Positions 1-11,149 of a stretch of 64,000 nucleotides of DNA are shown piece after piece. How positions within the stretch are numbered: the stretch's first letter is position 1; each line of letters begins with the position of its first letter. Below the pieces are notes generated by a model, which worked only from the letters and a program-made list of their open reading frames with translations, was not told the origin of the DNA and did no database searches. This DNA is from Nepenthes gracilis (taxonomy: Eukaryota; Streptophyta; Magnoliopsida; Caryophyllales; Nepenthaceae), in contig BSYO01000025.1 in NCBI GenBank assembly GCA_033239525.1, forward strand, positions 12,186,001 through 12,250,000. Direction: 5' to 3'. Position numbers and translations under genes: made by a program.

Positions 1-404
1 TTAATGCTCTCACCACACCACACCACACCACACACCCTTAGCCTCATACATATATAGGGATATACAAAGGTCTCAGCTGGACCAGCACGTCGTTCCTCGT
101 GGTTGGTGCACGGTTCCTAAGAAGCATGTATCGGCCCTTAGAAGAGGCGCATGCGACGCACAAGAAGGCGAGGTATGTTGTCTTGGGTTTTTGAAGTTAC
201 CTAAATAGGCAGGTCTACCTACTCCCTTTCAGACATGGCAGGTGCTCTGTGTTGCCTTAATAGACCGGTCAACCTTGTTGACCGTCCTTCCAAAACAGAC
301 CGGTCAACATCTTGTTGACCGCCCATCTGGTCAACATCTTGTTGACCGTCCTTCCGGTCAACTTCATGTTGATCGAAACTTTTTCATGGGAGAGATTTCC
401 AACA
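1..404 (-). repeat. 3' LTR of copia element A (partial)
   Basis: This matches 4687-5064, with a distinct patch around 132-170. The inner edge is the TAACA/CAACA-type terminus at 404, which reads TGTTGG on the element strand. About 260 bp of the LTR lie outside the window. It contains the TATA-like segment and the array of facing GGTCAA/TTGACC motifs. Confidence 0.9.
265..375. promoter_or_regulatory. W-box palindrome array in the 3' LTR of A
   Basis: GGTCAA and TTGACC/TTGATC motifs alternate here about eight times. One unit at 301-321 is a 9-bp perfect inverted repeat, CGGTCAACA then TCT then TGTTGACCG. TTGAC(C/T) is the core bound by WRKY transcription factors. A role in stress-induced transcription is inferred, not shown. 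Confidence 0.6.
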
Positions 405-417
405 AACTTTCCCTCTC
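405..417 (-). other. Polypurine tract of element A
   Basis: On the element strand GAGAGGGAAAGTT lies directly before the 3' LTR start TGTTGG, the usual place and composition of the plus-strand primer. Confidence 0.8.
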
Positions 418-572
418 GACCATAAAGAAGTTAACTCTGTTAGCCCGGCTATCTTGCAGCATGTCTCATTCTTCCCTTTCAGTAGAATCTTTGTCATCAT
501 GTTTGCCCCATTCTCTTCTGTGGTCACTTTGTCTATTGACAGTAGATCTTCTTCCAACATCTCTCGCACTCA

Positions 573-1181
573 ATGATATCTGGTATCAATGTGCTTTGAT
601 CTGGAATGAAAAGAAGAGTTCTTACATAGATGAATGGCACTCTGACTATCACATAGTACCACATATCTCTCTTGTTTGATGCCTAACTCCTGAACGAACT
701 CCTTCATCCACAGCATCTCCTTGCAGGCTTCTGTAACTGCAATATATTTGGCTTCAATTGTGGATAGAGTTACACACTTTTGTAGCTTGGATTGCCAAGA
801 AATTGTACCGCCCGTAAATTTTATCAAGTAACCCGATGTAGATTTACGTGTGTCAACATCTCCGGCCATATCCGCGTCCGAGTATCCCACCAACTGCGGT
901 TTGTCGCTTCTAAGACACAAGAACCTCTTGGAAGTACCCCGAATATACCTCATGATCCACTTCACTGCGAACCAGTGCTCCTTTCCCAGATTGGACAGAA
1001 ACCGGCTAATTGTCCCAACGGCGTGAGCTATGTTCGGTCTGGTGCATACCAGGGCATACATCAGGCTTCCCACAGCTGACGAGTAGGGAACGTCCTTTCA
1101 TATACTTTTTCTCGTCATCCGTAGTCGGCCATTGACGAGTGCTCAGCCTGTAGTGATTCGCCAATGGTGTGCTCATAGGCT
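573..1181 (-). pseudogene. RNase H end of element A polyprotein
   Basis: The region encodes the copia-type RNase H that removes RNA from the RNA:DNA hybrid during reverse transcription. The typical signatures are visible: YSDADMAGD, a central Glu in the STIEAKYIA stretch, and LCDSQSAI. It is preceded by the connecting segment PMSTPLANHYRLS at about 1140-1185. A frame change lies near 1010-1075, between the TTDDEKKYMKG piece and the MGSLMYALVCTRPNIAHAVG piece. An in-frame TGA at 570-572 falls where relatives usually have a Trp after the HID.RYH motif. About 60 further residues continue in the same frame beyond that stop to the polypurine tract. The catalytic residues look intact, so decay is recent. 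Confidence 0.9.
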
Positions 1182-2501
1182 TTAACTTCTCCATGTTGAA
1201 TCGTTGGAGCACTTTCTCAAGATAGTTCTCTTAAGACAACCAAGCTTCCTTGCCTTCCAATTGCGTAAGATTCTGACTTCCAGAATCTGCTTAGTCGATC
1301 CAAGGTCCTTCATGGCAAATGACCGTCCAAGCTGCTCCTTCAGCTTCTTAATCCGGTCTCCGTTGCGTTCGACGATCAGCATGTCATCTACATATAGAAG
1401 AACAACAACAAAATCATCATCCGAGAATTTCTGTACAAATACGCAAAGGTCACGAGTTGTCCGCCGGTACCCCTGACTGGTCATGACAGACTCGAATTTC
1501 TTGTACCACTGCCTTGGAGCTTGCTTTAATCCGTACAGACTCTTTCTTCGACGGCAAACAAGTTTCTCATTCCCCTTAACTTTGAATCCTTTCGGTTGTT
1601 CCATGTAGATTTCCTCCTCAAGCTCACCATGGAGGAATGCAGTCTGGACATCCATCTGTTCCACCTCCAAGTCCTGGGCGGCAGCCAAGCCTAGCACTAC
1701 CCGGACGGAGGACATTTTAACAACCGGGGCAAAGATCTCATCAAAATCAATCCCCTTTTGTTGACTGAAGCCCTTCACCACCAACCGTGCCTTGTATTTA
1801 GGCTTCTTGGTATTCTCGTCGTACTTCAAGCGATAGACCCATTTGTTCTTGAGGGCCTTCTTCCCCTTAAGAAGTTTTCCCAAGTCGAAGGTGTGATTTT
1901 TATGAAAGGAGCTCATCTCCTCCTTCATGGCTTCTAGCCATTTCTCTTTGCTGTCGTCCTTCATTGCCTCTTCATAATCCTCAGGCTCTCCGGCATCTGT
2001 GAGCAAGACATATTCATTTGGCGACAGACGAACGGACAGCCGTCTGTTGCGTGAGGACCGTATGACAGGGACATTCCCTGCCGGTTGAGGAATGACTCCA
2101 TCGATGGTGTCATCCGGAGCCATGACCTCCTCTCCATTGTCCTCAACCGTCTCCTGACTAGGATCCTCTCCTTCTAGAAAGGCCAGACGGATAGCTTCAG
2201 CACTCCCTTGGTCTGTTTGCACATTGTCACATCTGGCATTTCTGCCAATGTCTTCGATCGTCTCATTTTCAACAAAGGTTACGTCTCTAGATCGGACGAG
2301 TTTCCTGGCAGCTGGATTATAGAACCGGTAGCCCAGTTCATCTTCCCCGTAGCCCAGAAAGACGCACTGCATCATCTTTGGCTCCAACTTTGTCCTTTCA
2401 TCTCTTGGGACATGCATGAATACTTTGCATCCAAACACTCGCAGATGATCATAGGACGGCTCCTTGCCCATCCATATCTTCTCCGCCACTTCACCCATCA
2501 A
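1182..2501 (-). pseudogene. Integrase C-terminus and reverse transcriptase of element A
   Basis: This is one open frame of 439 residues. The first ~90 residues are the integrase C-terminal region (HLRVFGCKVFMHVP, VFLGYGEDELGYRFYNP). Residues ~170-430 are the copia reverse transcriptase: KNKWVYRLKYDEN, YKARLVVKGFSQQKGIDF, DVQTAFLHGELEEEIYMEQP, SLYGLKQAPRQWY and the catalytic LLYVDDMLIV at about 1375-1400. The frame opens after a frame change near 2505, and closes through another near 1230, where the sequence after LGSTKQILEVRILR drifts out of frame. RT copies element RNA into DNA in the virus-like particle. No key residue is missing, so it could have been functional shortly before the frame changes. 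Confidence 0.93.
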
Positions 2502-2644
2502 GGCTTGTTGGGCGACCTGTTGATAATGTAGGCCACCGTCTGAAGTGCTTCTGCCCAGAATGAAGTATGAAGCTTTGCTTTAGAAAGCATGGAACATACT
2601 CTCTCTAAGAGTGTATGATTCATCCGTTCTACCACTCCATTCAA

Positions 2645-3787
2645 TTATGGAGTCTTCGGTGGTGTTTTCTGATGCCTAATACCATGCAACCGGAAGTAGG
2701 CATCAAAAGGTCCCAAGTATTCGCCGCCGTTATCATTACGGACGACCTTCAGCTTCTTCCCCGTCCGATGCTCCACTAGAGTATGAAACTGGTCAAAGAC
2801 ATCAAGAACCTGATCCTTGGTCTTCAGTGGGTAGACCCACAGCCTTCTTGAACAGTCGTCAATGAAAGAAACAAAATATTGGGCTCCACCAAAAGACTTT
2901 TCTTTAAACGGTCCACACACGTCTGGTGAACAAGCCTCCAGGAGCTCCACCTTTGGACCGGACGAGTCTCCATGAAATGAGACTCTCCTTTGCTTGCCGG
3001 CTAAACAATGAGGACACATCTTTGGCTCTTCCTCCTTTGCTCCGGTAATCAGACCTTTCCTGGCCAAGTAGGACAGTCCTTCATTACTCATGTGGCCTAA
3101 TCTTCTATGCCACAGGTCCATTGTTCCCGTGCTGGTTGTGGCGTTTACGTCTCGGGCCACTGCACAGGCCTTCATCACATATAGGCCGAAGGCCTTCTTT
3201 CCTCTTGCTACGACAAGAGACCCTCTTGTTAGCTTCCACTCGCCTTCACAGAAGGTATTGTAATAACCTTCATCATTCAGGCGACCGGCTGAGATGACAT
3301 TCAGCCGCATGTCACGGACATGATGTACGTCTTTTAACATCAACTTCGTTCCGTTATTCGTGACCAGGACGATGTCTCCTCTGCCTACAGCGGGAGATGT
3401 TCCCTCATTCCCCATCCTTATTACTCCAAAATCTCCTGGAGTATATGATGTGAACAGCTGCCTTCTCGACGTGACGTGCAAGGTGGCACCAGAATCGATT
3501 ACCCAACCGAACTCATCGTCCGTCAGATTTGCCACGTCCCCTTCACTTGTTAGCAGGAGGCCGCCTGCTGTGAGCACTGAGACGGGGGACTTTTCTTCTA
3601 TCCGTCCACTGTAACCTTTCTCCATTTTCGCATTTTTCCGCTTCCATTTGAAACAATGCTTTTTAATGTGGCCTTTCTTGCCATAGTGGTGACATTCATG
3701 GTTTTGATACCTTGACCTTGACTTGCTGCGGACTGTCTCGACTTGCTTCTGACCACGGCCTCTACTTGTTCCCCTTGATTCAGTCAA
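2645..3787 (-). pseudogene. Zinc knuckle, protease and integrase core of element A
   Basis: The open frame covers, in order: a basic segment and a zinc knuckle with the second Cys replaced by Tyr (CHHYGKKGHIKKHC); the aspartic protease active site WVIDSGATLHVTS; the GAG-pre-integrase region with the HHCC zinc finger (LWHRRLGHMSN ... CPHCLAGK); and the integrase core with PDVCGPF and RNDNGGEY carrying the first two catalytic Asp residues. A TAA at 2645-2647 interrupts it just before the segment NGVVERMNHT, which carries the third catalytic residue and continues in the same frame to about 2510. Upstream, the same frame is separated from gag by a TAA at 3812-3814. Confidence 0.93.
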
Positions 3788-3814
3788 GAGTACCTCAGTC
3801 GTTGAGGTCCCTTA

Positions 3815-4387
3815 TGATTTTCTTGACTCGTTCATGAGTAGGGAAGCAATGACCTCATCCAACTTCAATGTATCCTTGCCAAACAACAAGGTTGTAACAA
3901 TATGGTCAAAGGAGGCCGACAGGGAGGCCAGTAGGACCAACACCTTGTCCTCCTTATTGATTTCTTCGTCAAGGGCGGACACCTGCGTCAATATCCGGTT
4001 AAACTCGTCCAGGTGCTTCTCGAGGCTCCATCCTTTCAACAACCGTAGTCCATAGAACTGCTTCATTATATGAAGCCTGGTTGTCAAGGACTTGGACTTA
4101 AATCGGCTCTCCAACTTCTCCCAGACCTCCGCCGGGTCAACCAAGCCAAGCACTTCCTAGGGAGTGTTGTCCGCCAGACAGAGCTTGATAATGCAATTTG
4201 CAAGATCTCTTTTGTCTTGCCATTCATCATCGGTCAAGTTCGCAGGCTTCTCATCCTTCTTCAGCTCCTTTATCGTCTCTTCTCTGGTGAGAACGTTCTT
4301 CACCCTTTCTTGCCAGAGAATGAAGTTACCCTGCCCGTTAAACTGCTCAACGCTGAACGGCAGATTCTTAGATGATGTCGACGCCAT
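3815..4387 (-). pseudogene. Gag N-terminal region of element A
   Basis: The likely start is the ATG at 4387, giving MASTSSKNLPFSVEQFNGQG, a classic copia gag start placed shortly after the primer-binding site. The longer open frame that begins inside the LTR is not expected to be coding. The capsid-like UBN2-type region follows (FILWQERVKNVL, DEWQDKRDLANCIIKLCLADNT). An in-frame TAG at 4157-4159 interrupts it, then the frame continues with LGLVDPAEVWEKLESRFKSK, LHIMKQFYGLRL and LLFGKDTLKLDEVIASLLMN until the TAA at 3812. Gag forms the virus-like particle. The closest relatives in the window are the gag regions of elements B and C. Confidence 0.9.
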
Positions 4388-4410
4388 CAGAACAAAGTTC
4401 TCAACCTTAC

Positions 4411-4422
4411 TCTCTGATACCA
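4411..4422 (-). other. Primer-binding site of element A
   Basis: The element strand reads TGGTATCAGAGA, two bases inside the 5' LTR end. It is complementary to the 3' end of initiator Met-tRNA, the usual primer of plant copia elements. Confidence 0.9.
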
Positions 4423-4730
4423 CTTGTTGGCCGAAAATGTGGCAGCCCACCAAACACAGGCATAAGGAATCGAAGAAAAGGAATGGAAGCAAGAATAATG
4501 ACAACCGATATTTACGTGAAAAACCCTTCTCAATCAAGGAAAAAATTACGGGATGTTGAGTCCTTAAAATTGCACTATGTATGAGATAAGGATTACAAAC
4601 AGTAATGCGGAAATGCACACACACAGTCGGGCCTTCTTCCTCTCCTCTGTTTTTCTTTCTTACTCTCACACACTCTGCTCTTCTGCTTAATGCTCTCACC
4701 ACACCACACCACACACCCTTAGCCTCATAC

Positions 4731-4738
4731 ATATATAG
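4731..4738 (-). promoter_or_regulatory. TATA-like box in the 5' LTR of A
   Basis: CCCTATATATG on the element strand is the best TATA candidate and marks the U3/R part of the LTR. The same segment is preserved in the 3' LTR near 49-58. Confidence 0.55.
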
Positions 4739-4951
4739 GGATATACAAAGGTCTCAACAGCTGGACCAGCACGTCGTTCCTCGTGGTTGGTGCACGGTTC
4801 CTAAGAAGCATGTATCAGTTTAGCAGTAAACGGCGCATACCTACAGTAGCAGAAGGCAAGTATGTTGTCTTGGGTTTTTGAGGTTACCTAAATAGGCAGG
4901 TCTACCTACTCCCTTTCAGACATGGCAGGTGCTCTGTGTTGCCTTAATAGA

Positions 4952-5035
4952 CCGGTCAACCTTATTGATCGTCTTTCCAAAACAGACCGGTCAACATCCT
5001 GTTGACCGTCCTTCTGATCAACTTCATGTTGACCG
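4952..5035. promoter_or_regulatory. W-box palindrome array in the 5' LTR of A
   Basis: The same facing GGTCAA/TTGACC motifs as in the 3' LTR appear here, but one unit shorter. They lie in U3, upstream of the TATA-like box on the element strand. Confidence 0.6.
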
Positions 5036-5064
5036 GAACTTCTTCATGGGAGAGATTTCTAACA

Positions 5065-5892
5065 ATATGCAGAGAATGGCGACGGCGAGAAGCCTGAGAG
5101 AATGAGAGGATTGGGGATTAGGGTTTGAGAAATGAGAAAGTGAGGCTGATTATATTTTATCAAAAATTTTAAAGTTTTATCTTAGCAATGTGTTTCGTAA
5201 TTGACAGCCCATATTTTAGTATTATTTTACTTCATAGTTTAATATTGGCCGTCCATGTGTCTTGTAATCAACGGCCCATATTTTCATATAATGTGAATCA
5301 TCAGATTATAAATTTAAACCGACGGCCCAGATTTAAAGTTAAATCTTTAGATCTGAGCCATCAGTTAGTGGACGGGCCAAATCCGTCCAAATAACTAATA
5401 AAAAAAACATTAACTTTTCATCTGAGCAGTCAGTTAACGGATAACCCAGATCCGTTCAAATTTACCATTATAATAGTAAAAATAAAATAAAATTTGGGCT
5501 ATCGGTTTCATCCAACGACTCAAGAAAAAAAAAGCAGGGTTTCCTACTTCGCTAGGCGAAGCAGGATCCCCCGTTCAGGGGTAGAGGTGACATATTTGCA
5601 TGTATAACAAGAATCTCCTGTTTTCTTTATGTCCTTGTTGATGTTCTGAGAAAATTCTGCATTGGGGGTCTATCCTTACTGTGCATTACTGAATGCAAGC
5701 CATGCTACTTGTCCCGCATAGTTCAACCTCCTACTGACTGAGATTTGCACAAAATCTGAACTCACAACTCAGAAGTTTGTTTCTCCACAACACATTACAT
5801 ACTGCAGCCACACACAACACACATCTCTGTCCCGTTTTTTCTTTTCACTGAAGTTCTTCTTTCCCTTTCTGAATTTTGCTCCTGGCATGTAG
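5065..5892. other. Intergenic DNA with imperfect repeats
   Basis: There is no gene I can support. Around 5347-5485 an imperfect direct repeat of about 68-70 bp occurs twice (TCTGAGC..TCAGTTA ... ATCCGT.CAAAT). A short hairpin at 5543-5565 has arms CCTACTTCGC and GCGAAGCAGG. The first 100 bp beside element A are comparatively G-rich and could be the displaced edge of a gene, but no open frame supports this. Confidence 0.5.
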
Positions 5893-6584
5893 CATAGTCT
5901 TTGGCTGGATGATGCATTTGATAGAGCAAGACAATTACACTCATCGTATTATTGGTTGATTTCCAAAATGCTTAGAGCGTTCAACTGATCACAGACTTAT
6001 GCTGGCAATGTTGAATGGGTACGATGGATCTGTTGAACCTACACCAGAATCGTTACATAATCTCACACTACAGTCTGTAAAAGATGCAGTGATGAATCAA
6101 TTTATAGGGGCAAATATGGAGGTATGCACTTTCTTGATATCGAAACTTTCTATTTGTGTTTGTGTTGGATGCAATGTTCTTGTGATCTTTGGCTTTTCTG
6201 GAAGATATAGGTTAGTATTGTTAGTGACTTTTCCCAGACGGAGATTGAATCTTGTATTTGTGATTACCTTGGCATGGTTAGAGCGACTCACATGTTTGAC
6301 AGAGATCAAATTAGTAGCCCAATCACATTTCGGCCATCGCCATCTGATCTATTACAAGTGAGTTGATGTATTACATAAAGCTTGAAATTGTTGTGTCACT
6401 TGGTCATTTCTCTTCCTCTGCTTGTTCGTTTGGTTGGTTTGGTACAACATGTAACTTGTCCACTCGAGCTGTATTTGTTGGGAGTTTTGCAGTTCCTTTT
6501 GAAGGACACTGATGAATAGATGGGGATTTACAGTTGATGGCAATGATCTTTTTGAATCAATTGATACTATTAAAACTGAAAATG
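5893..6584 (+). pseudogene. SPP: Stromal processing peptidase-like gene remnant (M16 metalloprotease, three exon pieces)
   Basis: Three exon-like pieces with plant splice signals match an internal-to-C-terminal part of the plant chloroplast stromal processing peptidase, an M16 zinc protease that removes transit peptides. Piece 1 (5893-6121) contains LWLDDAFDRARQL and, after a frame change, LMLAMLNG and NLTLQSVKDAVMNQFIG. Piece 2 (6211-6357) reads VSIVSDFSQTEIESC and ends FRPSPSDLLQ before GTGAGT. Piece 3 (6493-6584) has LLKDTDE and then, in another frame, RWGFTVDGNDLF before GTAAGT. A frame change with a stop in piece 1 and the missing linker between DTDE and RWGF in piece 3 make this a broken gene. 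The usual protein is over 1200 residues; only ~150 are seen. The zinc-binding domain is absent. The assignment is from family knowledge, not a search. Confidence 0.72.
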
Positions 6585-9500
6585 GTAAGTTGGATTTTGT
6601 TTATATTGTTGGGATTCAATCTCCTCGTGTTCCTTCCATCTATTCCGTGGTCTACACAGTTGGCTTGACCTGCCTTTCTTCCCGCTGCAATTTCAAACAG
6701 CTGCATCATGTAAGGCAGAAAATAGTTAGTGTAAATTGCTCCGATCACCAAAGAAACACTTGCCTTTCACCATTATGGAGATTCACTAGGCGCTTCCTAA
6801 TGTCATGGAAAAGAAGGACGAAAAACGAATGGAGAACTGAGGCGCTGAAGATTGCTCCAATGATGTTTTGGAGATTGCTTCAATTGATACAATACTATTG
6901 TTATTCTTATGACGACTATTACTTTATATCTTGATTATACTACTAGTTGTGGTGATATATTATAGTTTACTGTTTTAATACTGATTTACATTTATACATT
7001 ACGGATAATTTTTTAATTGTGTCTGTTTTGCAGGTAAACAGGTCGATGAAATGATTCATGTTGTTGACATCAAGTGCTCTAGGGTTTGTATATGTGTTAT
7101 ATTATAGGCTCTAATATGGTGGTAATTTAAAATTATTTTTTATTTAAGTTATGTCAAGAGTTTTGTTACAAAATGCCAATAGGGAGATTATTAGGACTAT
7201 TTTATTATTTTATTTTTGTAACAAAATTTAACCCTAATTGATTTGTATTTGAGTAGTTTTTATTTATTAATTTGAATTTATTGTGATTCAAATACAAGCT
7301 CAACAAAGATGAAAATGATCAAGCACTCAAAAACACTTGGAACACAGATGTATGTGATGGCGTTCGAGCCAGCATTCAAGTACTAGAATGTGTACTCATA
7401 CGCAGTCTCAGCAAAGACATAATTGATCGTCCACGTGTATTGTGGGATCTCACACATGCATAAATAACTAAATAGGTCATGCATGTACATTATTGGATCA
7501 TACATATGCACAAATTAACTGAATGAATCAAGTATGGATACCATTGAAACGCATATGCGCTATGGCATTTGAGCCAACGTTTTAGTTTCATTATTTTATA
7601 TTTTTTTACCCTAATCTTAAGCCTCACTTTATATTTATTTTTCTTAACCTATCCATCACTCACATAAATAGAGAAAAAAAAGAGAGTTAAAAGAAGTTAG
7701 GAGAAAAGGAAAAAGCTTCTTTGGTGATTTATGATCCAAACGATAATGTTTTCTTATTTCAAAATTGTTTTACCATTGTTAAACACTTGTTCCAAACTCG
7801 TGAATATTCGGGGTTTCATTGTTGGCCTGGATATTAGAGTTTTAAAAGTGTTCATTGTTTCTAAGACAATGAAATAAAGTTCAATGGAAGATCAGAAGGT
7901 GCGTAATTCAGTTGTTAGGAAGAAAATTCTAAAAATTTTTCGGTAGAGGTCACGTATTAGAATTACGTTGGCAAAAGATTATCGTATCTATATCATCTGG
8001 TCTATAAGTTTTTTTTTTTTTTTTTATAATAGATTTACTTTTACTAGTTTGAAAAATTTTGAGGGTTTTATTAAAGAACTATTTAGATCTTGAGATTTTT
8101 CTTCGTTACCATATTGTATGTTAATTTATTTTTATATTTTATTTACAGTATATATTATGTCATCATATTATATGTTAATTTATTTCTGTATTTTATTTAA
8201 TATATATATTAATAATATTGAATGAATAAGAGTGTTATTTTATATTTGTAATATCTATATATACTTGTATTCAATATTTATATAATCTATTTTTTCATAT
8301 TGTAAAGGATCAAAATTTTAGTATTAAAGGCTACCTAATCATTTTACCTAATCAAAATTTAGATTTGTTATGCTAATTATCTTTTTATTTTTATATATCC
8401 CGTCTTTCATTCTTCTATTTCTTTCAAAATTTTGATTTTTTAAGTAACCCAAATATTAGAATTTATGTTTGAATGAATTTAAAATTAGAATTATAATTCT
8501 AAAATTTAATTTCAATTCCTTGATACAACATACCCTAGTCTTCTTAATATAAAATTAGAAACCTATAACTCGAATTGTGTTAGTAATCTTAAAATCATAA
8601 CTTTAATTAACTAAGCTCAATGTTGTTGTCTAGCCTAATAAACAAACATTAAACTTTATATTACATAAGCCATGACCTTAATTAAAAGAGCATGGGACTC
8701 CTTTAGCCTTTATCCAAATCCAAATTTTCTCTTTTGCCATGCTACTGTCACTAGATAGTTGAAATATAATAAAATAAAATAAAATATCTACACAAAATTT
8801 TATCTAAACCTATCTGTCATCTGACCTGAATCGATTTTAATCAAATCTAATTTAATATAAAAATAAATAAATAAAATATTTGGAATAATTATAAAAAATA
8901 TTATAAAGGCGTTGATTTTTTTATTTCTTATTTTTTTTTTTGAAAAAATAATACTTTTTAGATTTGTTATTCCTATCATTAAAGTAATCAAATAGTATAA
9001 TATTATTTTTATAATGAATAAGATAAGAATAAAATTTTTATTTTATTTTGTCAGATAAAATATAATTTTGTCAGATATCATGAATTGGGGAGGATTATAA
9101 CAACATTTTTCATTTTCATATTTTTACTAATTTTTAAAAAATATAAATGTTCCCACAAATTTATTAAATCACTTAATAATAGTAGATATTTTTCTCATTA
9201 ATGATGATAATATTTTCAAATAATTGGAGATTTTACGATAAAAAATATTATTAATCACCGATGATTGGTCATCAATATGCAGTTGCCGGTGTCACCGGCC
9301 GGCAATCGGAAAGAGTCGGAATCATATTCAATTGAAGGCTTTTTGATTATATTGTCAGTCAATCGTGAATAGTTTATAAGTTTTAAAAATAATTTATCAT
9401 TTTAAATCGAGAAGTTATTTTCTAGAATTTAAAATTTTTAATAAATTTAAAAATTTTTGTTGACTTATTATTTTTTTATGCATATCGAACACTAAAAATA

Positions 9501-11149
9501 TTTTTAGTATGATAAATTACATATTTTCTGGTGGCGCATGTAAACATTTTAATATTTTTGACGTCAGAATTTTAAAATATTTAATTATTATATTTTAATT
9601 AAACAATTTTATGGAAAATTAAATAAATTATTCGAATATATAATTTCGATACTTAAACCATTAAGATAATAATATTCTTTTTTAATTAAAAAAAAAGGGC
9701 GTGTCTAAAAGGGTGCTTGTTTTAAGAAAATAACTCATCTAAAAGTATTTTTTTTGTAGTTGTTGTAACTAAAGTATATATAGGACTGTGACCTTCAATA
9801 AAATTCAATAAATAAAAAAATATATGTCTTGTTATTTGAAATAATTTTGTAATACCCAATAATTAAAATATATATTATGATATCAAAATTAATTATATTC
9901 AATAAATTTTTTTAGAATAATTATAAAATTTGATTAAAAATCAAATGTTTGAGGAAAGAGGACATGCCTGACCTGCACATATGTGATGCTCTAGCATGGC
10001 TAGCTGCATAGGCGATTTTCGTGCATGATTGAGGCTTACCGTGGGTGCATGGTAGCATAGGTAGTGCTCATGCGTGGTTTGGAGGGATGATCATGCATGA
10101 CCTAATGGGCTCACTAATGGTGCTCTTGCTCATAGTCGGACTATTTAAGGACATTCTACACTTTCTAGGTCATTTTGTTTGGGAATTCAAAAGATGAGAG
10201 AGAACGAGAATAAGAAAATAAGAGAGAAAGTAAAAAGAATGTGGTTTCAAAATGATTTTATGTTAGATTGGGACCAAATAATTTAATTGGAGTAATTGAT
10301 GAATAATACCAGATAGTTTTAATAATAATAAAAATTAAAAAAAAGGCAGTAACAATATTGTTAAAAAGGATAATTTTAGCCTATTTCAATCCTACTGAGC
10401 TGAAAAAAAAAATCTTATCTTTTGTTGAGTAATAGTTCTATTGAAATATTTAGACTATTCCTTTTAAATAATGTTTAAATATAGATGTATGTGATTGTTT
10501 ATTGTCATTTTTGGCTTTATTGTGCATACATATTCACATTATCTAAAAATCAAGATATTGTGAACGCTCATGTCTAACTTTATAAAATTTACTAAATATT
10601 GAGATCTTTAGATATTCGATATTGTATGTTCTTTTTATACAAACATTTATGGAAACTTTACTATAAAATTTGTAATGATTATTTGTTTTCGTTATTGAAA
10701 AAAGATTATATATTTGTTATTTGATATAAAATTTTTTATTTTAATTAAATAAAAATAATTATAATAAATTGATAAAATATATTTAAATATATTAGACTGT
10801 AAATGAAGGTTGCTACACTAAATCTACTGGTTTAAAAAGTGATGTTGACCTCTTTCATAGGGAATATTATGTTATCGACTTACTTCATGATCTTGAATAG
10901 TTGCGTATCGTCGAGGTTATGAAAAATTTTGTAGCCCGACCTTCGATATTTGACTCTAGTTAATAAAGTATTAGTAATCATTGGTTTTTTATTATTATTT
11001 TTATATCTTATTTTTTAGTATTTTTTCACTTGATTATTATTATCGTTAGTCATGTTTTATTATATGTATCCACACACATGTATAGATACTTTGCTATGTG
11101 TTAAATCTACCCTTATCAAATTTTTGTAACCTTTTTGATTAGTGAGCTC
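6585..11149. other. AT-rich intergenic DNA
   Basis: There is no gene I can support. A possible acceptor TTTTGCAG at 7027-7034 precedes about 50 bp of open sequence that I cannot assign. Segment 9955-10260 is less AT-rich, with a TATTTAAGG box followed by purine-rich sequence, and could be the edge of an old LTR belonging to the gypsy relic downstream. The rest is A/T runs. Confidence 0.5.

Larger units (their letters stand above)
1..5064 (-). mobile_element. Copia element A (Ty1/copia LTR retrotransposon, window-truncated)
   Basis: Minus-strand Ty1/copia retrotransposon. In element order it has a 640-bp 5' LTR (5064 down to 4425), a primer-binding site like the 3' end of initiator Met-tRNA (4422-4411), gag, protease, integrase, RT and RNase H in copia order, a polypurine tract (417-405) and a 3' LTR whose outer part lies before base 1. 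The two LTRs are clearly alike but differ by scattered substitutions and small indels, so the insertion is not brand new. The coding region has in-frame stops near 4157, 3812, 2645 and 570 and frame changes near 2505, 1230 and 1075, so this copy is probably not autonomous. No target duplication can be checked because one end is outside the window. Confidence 0.93.
4425..5064 (-). repeat. 5' LTR of copia element A
   Basis: The complete 640-bp LTR reads TGTTAG...CCAACA on the element strand. It holds a W-box array (4952-5035), a TATA-like box (4731-4738) and a run of CCACA repeats near the expected transcription start. Confidence 0.92.

Noticed and set aside
4388..4732. N-terminal extension of the A gag frame into the LTR
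   Set aside because: It lies upstream of the primer-binding site and across the TATA-like box; the ATG at 4387 gives the standard gag start.
10830..10970. Upstream extension of the chromovirus relic
   Set aside because: Short open stretches are present but I could not match them to a specific pol or gag region.
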